The notes under the pieces are model-generated. The model saw only the letters and a program-made list of their open reading frames with translations, was not told where the DNA came from and did not search any database. From assembly GCA_012932295.1 (NCBI GenBank), contig JAAONU010000001.1, positions 47,217,134 to 47,281,133 on the forward strand: DNA of 64,000 nt, read 5' to 3'. The stretch is from Cyclina sinensis. Its lineage: Eukaryota > Mollusca > Bivalvia > Venerida > Veneridae. Shown one piece after another: positions 47,901 to 59,900 of this stretch. Position 1 is the stretch's first letter, and the number at the start of each line of letters is the position of its first letter. Position numbers and translations under genes: made by a program.

Positions 47901-50900
47901 GCATGCTTTATTTGTGTTTTGCAATTTCAGCATTTGATGAAAAAAAAGCATTAAAAAGAATGTACCAACTCTCTGGCTTCCTTCTAATTTCTTTATTACA
48001 GGAATGACAAAGCTGTCTGCACTGAAACTGCTGTAAAGTGCTTTAAAATATAGACTCAAAGACTAAAACAAGAACATCTTTGTCTGGAAGCTTTACGCAC
48101 TCGACTTTTTTTCTTAAACTAATGCCATTTCTATAACGAGACACACAGCAAATAGGTTTCTTTAAATGTCATTTGAATTCCTGTAATAAGCCGGCATCTA
48201 GACTGATATAATCACATTGCCACATACTTTTCTTTTAAATGAAAGACTCTATAATAAGTCTAGTATTTAGTTCTTTTAATGATAGAAAATATGCTTTATC
48301 ACTCTAACGACCTGAGGCATTTACAGTAGAACCCCTTCAAATGGAACAAGTTTAGGACCAGGCCTTTTGTCTGGTTTGGAGGAATATCCGGTTTGGAGGA
48401 ATTTTCTGACAGAACCTGATATGAAGTCTGTCTACATTCATTATTTTAAGACAGGGAAACAAGCAAAGTAGAAAATTAAGGCATCTGATATCACAAACTG
48501 CAAATCTGCTACTAACCTAAATCTGCCTGTAAAACAAAAACAATAAATGTTTACTTTACTGTTTAATCGTCTTTATTCACAATATTAACTGCTTATTTTC
48601 ATTCAACGCAGAATTGATCAATACCAACCAATCAACAAACCTGCATCAATGGTGTAAATCATCCAAATAATCACATTCTAATCATCTTTATTGACTAATT
48701 GATAATTAAGCCTTTTTTCACACCTTGAAAACTGGTATTTTTATTGGTGAGCCATTAAAGTTGACATCTTTTGAAAAAATATAGTGTGATAACTGCATGC
48801 TGACTTGATATTTGGAAATTTTGAAAGGAAAAGTCATGACCAGTTTTTGACGGTAGATTTACATTGAAATTGACTATTTTTTTCCACAGTCATCCAGTAT
48901 CCTGAATGCAGGGTTATCCAGTTTGAAGAGGTAAATGATACAGAGAAAACACTGGGACCAGCTGATCTGAGGAAGAAATGGTTTGGAAGACGGCTTGTTT
49001 AAAGGGGTTCTACTACATAAAAACTCTACAGGAATGGCAATTTAAAAAAACATGGAATTCAATAGATATTAACCATAAGATTATCAATCATATAACAAGT
49101 TACAAGGCAAGATTTTTTTCTCTCTGTCAGTAGTAAGTTATTTTGACTGATATGACTTTAAATAAAGCTTATGTAAAGACCAGTCTCTTACAAAAGAAAT
49201 GCTCCATGCTTCAGCTATGCCACTGATGTAATTTAAAAATACCTCTCATCAAGATGTCTCAAATCCTGGTCTCTCTGCTGGATCAAGTCCTCTATTGTAA
49301 GAGCATATGTGTGCTCCAGGTTAAGCAGTGTCTCCAGGGCAGGGGAATGTATTAAGGAATGGTAGACTTCAGAAAACTGCTGTTCTTTGCTCACCTCTTC
49401 AGGCTTGGCAAACTCTTTCACTTCCTGTAATAAATCATAAATTTTAGCAATTCATTTAAATGGGATGTTGTAGAGAAGTCCTTTTTAAAACAAGTTCAGT
49501 TCTCTTTGCCTTGATACAACACTCCTGCTTCTTGAAGTGCAGCATTATCAAATGATCCTTAATCAACTCCATTGCCTTATTGCCACTGGTGACAAAAACG
49601 ACCTTCATAATCATCTGGCAATGTGGTTTCAGACAAGATTTTAAGATTTTCCTATAATACTACCATATATAACATGTAACCCCTTAGGTTAGGCCAATAA
49701 TGACGCACAGACCATCATCTGAACAATCTTGTTAGACGTTCATTAAACAAATCTGAACACTAACTTGTGGATCTCAAAGTCTTGCAGTGTCAGACAAGAT
49801 GATTTTTAATTTTTTTCTAGTTTCCAAAGCAACCATATTCTGCATGGAATGGAATTGATGAAATACTTTTGAATTTCATGACCTGTCATTTGGTTACTGT
49901 CTTTTGACAGATGACTAACTAAGAACAAAGGCTGATCACAGAAGTTCACCGTGAGTACTTTATACTCATGCAAACTGTAAACGGTCACAACCAACAGTCC
50001 CAACTAAAATTTCATTCTTTAAGCAAATTTTTCTGGTAAGGTTTGATGAAATAAAAAATCAACAAAGGAAAAATTTAACCAGAACAGTCCCACTTTCTGG
50101 CAATACATCAAGAAAATAAAATTGTCTGCTTTACATCCACAATGAAATCAGATAAGCTGTCCTACAGAACACAGCATAAATATGCAAAAATGTCTTTGAC
50201 ATATTGCTTCTTACCAAATCAAGTGTCTAGGGGTTTTAATCTTAAGTCTGGCAGTAAAATTATGCAGACCTGCATAAAAAGCCATAAAGAATCTGGAAGG
50301 ATAATACCATATTTCACATTTAACATTCATTTATCACAGACAATTTTGTATTATAAATGCAACAGTTAAGCTTCTGGTCGAGATGCAAGACTTGCTCGAC
50401 TTTATTTATAACCCATTAGAAATCAACTTCTGACAGTCCTCAGGGAATAGGAAATCTGACATTGAAGCATGTTCTAGTCTGTGGAATAATGTCCCAGTTG
50501 CCTTGCTGACTGCAGTGATATAACCTTTACCATAGATTCATAACTCCCAATGTTTCCATTTATATTATTTATTTCAATCTGGGACAAAATCTTTCTACTA
50601 AGGTTCAAACTTGGGACACAGACACAAAAATCTTATTTTTCAAATTTTGAAATCTGCTGGATTCTGAAGGATAAGTCTAGACACCAGAACAGAAATACTT
50701 CATCAGCATATGTATTATTGGTCTTATAAACATTCACCTGAATTTTGCTTTAGTTTCTACCGCAAACCTACAATTTTTTTACATGATATGATACATTTTG
50801 ATAATTTTGAGGCATTTCATAACAGGACTTTTTAAAAGGCACAACAGAATGAGCTTTTATGACAATACTAATGTAAAATTATTTAAGAGGCTACTGGGAC

Positions 50901-53900
50901 TGTTTTAGCTACTAAACTTTGAAAATAAACAATTTCTAAAAAATGTGCCTTTTAAAGTGTCCCATTATGCAACTACCAAAACCCAAAATGAACCAATAGT
51001 TAAAGCGACTGACTCACAAAATTTAACTTAAAAATACTTTTATTTAAAATTAGAGAGAAGTTCATACACTATGAAAAAATATCCGCATAATTTTATGCTT
51101 CTAGACATTATGAAAACTGAAGAAAAAAGAATTTGATCTGAACAGGATTCGAAGCCATGCCCTTCCGGTCAGTAAAATAATGAGCAGCACTCTAGACCTC
51201 TCAGCCACTGTTGACTGTTTTTTACAAATGTCAATTTTAACAGTATAAAACAAAGTATCTACCCCGTGACTAACAGTGTAAATTTATTTCCAATAAAAAA
51301 GTGTGAAAAACTTCATATTATGATGTGTTTCTGTAACAAAAACTGAGACAGTAACTTAGTTAAGATATGTTCTTCACAACTACAACCAGAATGTTTAAAT
51401 GTATGAATATTTTCTTTTTTATGCACCATCTTATCATCTGTGAGTCACTCGCTTTAAACCCATTTTCTTTACCCCAGCAGTAGAACATTCATTCTATATT
51501 AACAACTACTACTTTCCAAGGTATTTTACAACATCTAACAATCCTTGTAAGAATCATTGTAAAAATCAACTTAAATCAACCCCACCCCTACATCAGAAAA
51601 AAAATCCAGTGAGGGATTCAAACCCATACCTGCTTAGGCAATCTGGCATAAAAAAACAATAATAATCTACACTACTTAGCCAAATGACTGGTTTCCTGTC
51701 AAAGGATGAATTCATATGATCAAAGCAAGAGGACACTCATCCATAACACAATTTTCAACTTGTTTTTCTCTTGATAAAGAAACTAATGCTCTAACCATAC
51801 ACCAGGAAGAAACATTCTAGTTTCAGTTGTCCCCCTGCCAGTACCTGTGTATATGCCTTTTCCCATGCTTCAGCAAGCTTATCCACATCAATCTCCCCTT
51901 TCCTCACTTTCTCTATGGCCTCTGTTGCATTCTCATCATTTAGTTTGTCTGTCTCTCTCTCTATAAACAGTCCAAGCTTCTCTGTCAAATCTGTTAATCA
52001 ATAAAGAAAAAGTCAGTCTTAGTTGAATGTTTGCATTCTGAACAACTTTTCCAGTCATACTTGGAAAGATGCTCTTCATATTTCTCACAACATATGATGT
52101 TGAAAAAACAAAAACAAACAAACCTGTCATAAAGCCATTGGAAGAAACAATTTAAGTTTAATATGAAGTGAAATTTAAATGGACCGTGTCACATCATTTT
52201 CTGTTTGTTGTATGGCAATCTGATGGATTTTATATTTACACTCTTATTAAATGATTCTAGACTTTCAGTTAGGTGATATTTCATGTATACTTGTATCTTT
52301 TTATTTTTTAATTATGACAAAATATTTAGATTTTTACTGAAAAAAAAGTCAGAACTGCCTAAAAATCGCTGTTAAGATTGCAGGTATAAGACACATCCCA
52401 ATTTCTGAAGTTGAAATTCAAAGGAAAAAAGTGTGTCTTTTAGCCAGCAAATACGGTACATGTATTTACATTAGCAGAGTTGAAAGATGAACTATAAGCA
52501 TGTATAACTAGTAATTCAATGAACTGTATCTTGTTGATTCACTGAATTTACAGTAAAGGACCATATATAACTACTTAAAAATGACATAATAATACTTCAG
52601 TTGCAAAATTCCAACAATTCCAGTTGATGGAACCTGTCAAAGGTAAACAAATTAAGAAATAATAACCATAAATCATAATCTATAAGCTTGTTGACCTTAA
52701 TACAAATGTTCATGTTTAGTACATCTGGGGACATATACTTTTAGATTCCTGACCTTTTTCAGCTTACTAGTGGAGATCGAAGCTTCATTAATTGTTTACT
52801 TCCTTGAAAGTGGATTCATTTATAACTGTATGTCTTGAAATTCAATGAAAATCAATAAGGATGTTAATGTTTGCGAGTCATGCATTAAAATACCAACTGC
52901 TAAAAGTCCTAAAAATAAAACCATTTTAAATTTGATAGGACAAAATATGTCATACACGTAGAAAACAGGAAAAGACATAAAATCCAAGACCTTATGATAA
53001 GGAAATTTCATTCACGAATTTTATTTGAAGAATGTTATTGTCGTCAGCATGACATATTTTAACAATGAAGTAACATTTACATGTTAATTATCATGTGGCC
53101 ATATCATGATGTAAGAGTTATGTCAGAAATAAATAGAATTTGTGGGCATTTTATTAATCATTCCTGACATGAAATCATGTCACAAAAGTAAAAACTATTC
53201 ATATAGTTATCTTTCACATTTGAATTTAAAGAAAAAATTGAAACCACATGCACTTGTTTACTTATGCATTGCATCAACGAAGCATCTAGTGCATTACTCA
53301 AGTTTCTTTTCTTCTTCTGTATGTATTTTACATGAGTTATGCAACAAACCTGTGTAAAATCTGCACTTGCTGCTCCCTGTATTGCATGAAGTTACCATAA
53401 ATGTGAAGGTGAAACAACTTTACACATACAAAGTTAATGCTTTTAACTGCAGTTTGAAAGTAGGTAATAACTGTTTACTGATTTCATAGATACCAATTAT
53501 CTCTAACTAGATTGAAAATTGGCTAGGCCAATAATTGTACAGTATTTACATATGTAGATAATTTCTCTCTAATTCCAGATTTCTGTAATTTACCTCAAGG
53601 CAACACCTTAACTTGGGATTTTTATCTTGCTGTCACTATATCTTGTGGCAGATAAAACTAATAAGAATTGCAAGTTCTCACTTGAACACAACATTGCTTA
53701 AAAGCCAAATGGTGGTTGAAAGATGTTTCACTGGTCAGAAATTGTTAAGTTGAACCTACTTCCATTGACCAAATATGCTAAAAGTATTTTTTAGGCTGCC
53801 AATGAAATGCATTTAGTTTGATTCAAAATTATGAAGCTCTGTAAGTAAAGGTGACTCATAAATAGTTTCACAAACCTAGCACTACATTCCTATGATATTT

Positions 53901-56900
53901 TTCAGAAAACAGAAATTTTCTCACAACATTTGTTTACAGTCATATTCAACATACTACCGCTTGCAAAACTGATTAGAGTTTCATGTATTCGGAAAGCTAT
54001 AAAAAGTGATGTTACGATGCTTATTTCAGTAGCTTAAACTGTCACATTACTGATCATCCTATCAAAGCGAGGCAGTTTTCTCAGGTATACCTGTCAATAA
54101 AACTGCGTCTTGCAATCTACCCGCAGCCAGAAAAGAATGTGCCTTGGCGGCGCCAAAGATGCTGTGTCGTAATTGTCGTTGCGTTGCTACCGGAAATCTT
54201 CACTCAATATTTTTTTTCCTAGCTTCTCCATTTCCTACACAGAATGATATTTTTGACAGGTTAAAGGTGGAGTTTGAAATAAACACATTGGGCGGCGTTT
54301 TAATTGATCTTTGACAGGTGTACCAATGACTCTTGTTCTTCACCTAACTGTAAACTCTTATCAGTTTTGCAAGCGGTAGTAGCAGTAAAATTTACAGAGT
54401 TAAGTCAACAATTAAAGTCTTATTTTCAGATTAAAATACCATGAAAAAAACAAGTTACACTACTAGCAACAACAATCACATTCTACAGTGAAATGGCTAA
54501 ATTTTATAACTTGGTCACTATCTTTGATAGAAGACTGCTATAAAAGGGTCTTACAATTTAAATTAGTGGATCAAGTTTTACATGTACCATCATTAAAATA
54601 CTGTCATATGACTGAAATCAATGAATTTGAATAAGTCTGTATGATGCAGCATTCTGATAAACATGAAAACATGTCAGCCATGTATGTTGTTTGCAGTTGG
54701 AATAAATGATTTTTCAAAATTTATTTGTTTTTATCTATCATTTGAGACTAACATAGAAATTTAAACAGCTTCATAAAATGCCATATTAATTAAAAGATTG
54801 GAAGCGGTCCTTAGCTAACCAGAAAAGTCATCATTTCCAATCCAAAGCACAGGTGATTTGGACTTACAACCATAGAAAATCAATAGTTCAGAACAAAATT
54901 CTAAAGGCCCAAATCTAAAAGACAAACAAGAGCCACTGCAAGCAAAGTCCATGTTCAACTTTTTCTTATTTCCAAAGGCAAACACATCAGAGGAAGGACA
55001 TTGTGGTAAAGGGTTTTCAAAGGCAACATCATTTAGAATTATTATTATCAAATCCATCCATTAATAATAAACTAAGTTATGGCAAATTTTAGCAATATTC
55101 AATAACCTGAACTTGAAGGTCAAGGTCAAATAAAGTTCAAGGTCAAGTTCAGTTTAAGAACTTGAAGGCATTGTTCAAAGGGTAGTTCTGTCCAAGTATG
55201 CAGACAACACATTGATTAAAAACAAAGATATAGCCAATTTTAGCACCATCAAGGTCATTGAAAGGTCAAGGTCATACTTGAATTATTCAACATGTTGGTT
55301 TTGTTCTCTGTGTTGTTTTGGTCCAATATAAATCAAATCCTTCCATTAATAACAAAGTTATGGCAAGTTAAGCAAAGTTCAATAACTTCACCTTCACAGA
55401 CAAAGTCATTTCAAGGTCCTGGTTATACTTGAACAATTGAACATGTCTTCGAAAAAGTTGAGCTAATGATAAAAATAGTATTGTGAAGTTGATTTCTAAG
55501 TCTTTTATGTTTTTCAGTAACCTAGTCAGAAATTCACTAGACAACCCTTGCCAATGGCCTCTTTTTTCTAAGACTAGACATAATAAAAATACTGTTTAGT
55601 TCAAGGACTGGCACTTAAAGCCACATGTCAATGCATTAAAGTCAACGTTTCATCAGCTTCTAAGCAATTTCAGTGTTTCAAGCTGGACTAGCCAGTATTG
55701 AAATTTAGTTCCTGAATTTTGTGACTTCTCGCATCCTGTACATTCATGAAAAGATCTTAAGCTTGAAAAAGTTTTACCTGACAAATTGAACAGGAGACAT
55801 CACAACAATTCCTTCTTCAGTACTTTCTGAATATATTAAGTAATAGTTAGAACATATTAAGTAAAATCTTATTCATTAAGGAGAGGCGGAGCGAGCGGTA
55901 GCGAGCTAGCCTTTCCTTAATCAATAAGATTTTACTTAATATGTTCTAACTGACTTAGAATATAACCTACATTTTCACTGGCCACCTGTCAACTTTCACC
56001 CCGCTTTAATATAGATTTTTTTCAATGTTGAGTAATAGTTAGTGTAAACAATTTACATGGATGCACACTTTCATATCGGTGATTTGTATTTCTTGTTCCA
56101 AGATGATTTCAAGAAAAATTTAACAGTGACAGAGTGCAGATTCTGTTACACAAGAGCCTATCGAGGATTCGAACACATTACAGTTATATTTGCCGGACAA
56201 TGTTAATAAGGTCAATGTTATAACAGGAGGCAAAAAGATTGAACTCGTGATTTAAGATCTTGTGATGTGGCCTTTATACTGAACCCTAAAAATCATAAAC
56301 ATTAGCTCTTAATTTCATTTGCTTTTAGTGGATTAAGGACAATGTTATTGTCGTTATTTTTGACAAAATTGAGAGCATTAAGTTCTTGTTTCACATTACT
56401 TTGAATAGGAATAAAATTTATAGCGTACGTTTGTGTCTTTTGGATTAATATTAAAGGAAAGCAAAGTTTATTTTTCAGTGTAGATCCACGTGTCTGTGTA
56501 TACATAGCCCTGGAATGTGTAGTAGTTTTCCAAATATGGCAACGGTAGTAGGCATAGCTTAGAAAACGCGCGAAAACTGTATTAAGTAAAAATTCTTCAT
56601 AATTAAGTGCAGTACTTCTTTGGCTACCTTCCAGTGACTTCATTGGCTGAAAATGTAGGTTATATTCTAATAGTTTTTAAATATAAAAAAACCAAACACA
56701 AATGACAGAGAAACTGTTAAATATATGGACATAATTTTATTCCTACCAACAGTGACTGATTTTATTTGATTAATTCCTAGCAGTCTACCACTCCAGCCTT
56801 GACCTTATTTTGTCATAATGTTCTTCTTTTTGATACATTATGTCCGTGCGTGCAGGGTTAAAAAGAAATAGAATGATAGGCAACCCAAGCTGCTCAGTCC

Positions 56901-59900
56901 TCTCAGGAAGTACCTATTAACGGTGATAAAAAAATAATGTAAAAACGTTACAGGATACTAAACAAGTGATATTCATCATTTTGTTCCTTATGGACTTTGT
57001 AAGCATTGTGTTCTTTCCTAAGTCACCTTTATTCATTCAGAAAATGAAACAAGAGGGTCATGATGGCCTTTATATCACTCAATTGAATACCACTGCACTA
57101 AACATCAAGGTTTAAGTAGGTCAGCAGGTCAAGGTCTTGGTTTGGCAAGTAAAAAATTGAAATGTGCAAGTAAAGTTTAAAAAAAGATTTCAGATTTTAA
57201 AGGAAACGAGGAAGTAGAGGTAGACTTCAACCTATAATGAAGTTGAAATCTGCATGCAAACTGTAAATAACATTCAAATTTCATAAATGTAGCTAAACAA
57301 AACAGAAAGTGGATCAATAGGTCATGGTCAGGTTTAGCTAAGACCAAAGATGAAATCTGCATGCAAAATTATATGAACAGTTAAAATATCTACACTGCAG
57401 CTACAAAAACAAGGAAGTAGGTCAGGAGGTCAATGTAAATGTCAAGGTTATAAAAAGGTAAATATCAAACATGTGGGCATGAAGGTTCCTTCCAAAACTA
57501 TTTAGCAATATTTAGTTTTCCTTTATTGAACTATATAAATGGCAGGATTGATACTGACAACAGGGCCATAAAAATCTTAAGTGGGGGACCAGAACATAAT
57601 GGTACAAACTAAATAAGTAAGCTCTAAGCCTTGTGGTTTCTGAGGAGAAGATTTAAAAAGCTATTTTTGTAAGTCTATGTAAAATCAAGCAACGCCTTGT
57701 GTGTGGCCAAATTTGACCATAGGGATAAATCTGAACAATTTTAGTTAAGGTACACTAGACAATTTCTATACTCCTGGCCAGGAAGTTTTAAGTTTTCTTT
57801 TATATGGCTATGTAAAAGCAATGACTCATGGGGCTGGGCAAATAGTGACCCAAAGGACATAATTAAACCACTCTTCAAAGAGGTATACTAGGCAATACTA
57901 CATACTAAATATCTAGACTTCAGTTCCTGCAGCTTCAGAGAAGATTTTTCCTCTATATGTCTATGTTAATAAAAACATCTAACTCCAAGAGTGAAGCAAA
58001 AAAATTTTCCATATGGTATAGTCTGAACAACATGAGTAGAGATCTATTTGACAATGCTTTGTGGTATCATAAAACAAGAATTCTAAAGATTTTCCTACAT
58101 ATTTCTAAGTAAAACATGTGACCTCTTGGATGGGGCCAACAGTGACCCAGGGAATATAATTAGAAAAAAAAACTTAGTAGAGAACTAGACAATGCTACAC
58201 GTGATTTAGACAAAAAGATTTTAAAGTTTTCACTTTGAACATCTATTTTTTGCCCTTCTGACCTAATGGACAGAAAGGATTTTGAACACCTTTGAAACAA
58301 GGCGACCATTCCTGTAATATTTTTTTCAAATTCAATCATCCTATGCAAAAGGAGATGTCTTTTAAAGAAAATGTTGACAACAGATGGATGGAGGCCAGAC
58401 ACAAGGCGATTACAATAGCTCACTTTGAGCACATTGTGCTAAGGTGAGCTAACAATATGCAGAACGATTTATTTTCACAGATCCCTGTACCCTGCAACCT
58501 TTCACAGCCTTTTCCTTGAATGCCTAACTTATTCTTGTACAATAACAGTCTATACTTCTGACCTGTCCTTGACAAAATAATTGTGTTTATTACAGAGAAG
58601 CTATGTTTGGTTTCCAGATGATGCATCTAATTAAAAGTTCAAAGCTATAATAATCATAACTGCTTTGTATCATTATTATTAATGCAAAGTAATAAACTTA
58701 GCCCCTGAATTTTTCCCTTATTACATTTTCCATCATCTGCCACAAGTGAAAACAAATAATATATTTGACGACAACCTCATTTATAAAGAAGTAGGAAAAT
58801 ATGGCCGAATTTGTTGAATGTAAAATGAGTTAAAAAATCTCAAAAACATTATTTAATGCCGGGTAACTTTTTTTGTCTTCAGCAGAAGAAATGCGAAGAG
58901 TCACTTATTTGATCAGCAACTTAGTGCTTTTTGGTAAACTCACCCAAAAACCTTTTTTGAGATCAAGAAATAGCAAGCAGCTACATCATATCAAGGCATT
59001 AATTGTGATTGCTTCAGACAGATACTTTAGTGGCTATTTAAAAATTTACTTCGACTAATGCACATTAGTCTAGACTGATGAATTATATTAGCCCAAAAGG
59101 CCCAGAGGAAGAAAACTGTGTGTCAAGGAACACGTGTTTTGGGAATCAAACAAAGAATATTAAGGTTAAAAGATGTGAACTTTCCTGGCAGACAAATTTT
59201 TTTTCACCAAAAAAGAATTATTTGCATCTACGTAAAGACTTTACGGTAAAGTCAATACTTGAGTTCTAGCCAATAACTGCAGACACATTTAGCAAATACA
59301 ACATCATCAGAGAGGTTCTATTATAAGATAGTGCTTTATATTTTGATATTTTACCATCTACAATACAAGGGTAAGTTATTAGGTATAGTATTCACTTCAA
59401 ACACAAAACAAGTAAGTTCACTAGCACAGAAGGTAAGAACAAGAGCCACCGCAAGCGGGGGCCACGCTCTACTTTTTCCTATTTCCAAAAGCAACCACAT
59501 CAGAGGAAGCACATTGTGGTGAAGGGATTTCAAATGAAACATCATTTGAAAATATAATTATCAATGTTCATCCATACCAATTTTTGCAAAATTCAATCAT
59601 TTGATCTTGCTTGTCAAGGTCATTTAAAGGTCAAGATCATACTTGAAAGAATCAAAATGTCGGATTTGTCATCAGTATAGTTCGGGGCTCCCAAAAACCG
59701 AAAATTTGTCGGTTTTGACCAAATTTTATCTCTCTGGACCGATTTCGATGTCCAAAAGTCCTTAAAAAATCGGTCCAGATAATTTCAAAAAAAAAAAAAA
59801 ATCGGTATAACTTTTCATAAAACAGTCAAAATCTCATACAAAAACTTCAATTGATCGCTAATCCGGTACTTCACACCTATCATAAAACCATAAAACTGTC

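Noticed and set aside
51128..51220. A functional tRNA gene on the minus strand
   Set aside because: Same reason; it belongs to the TTAA-flanked repeat.
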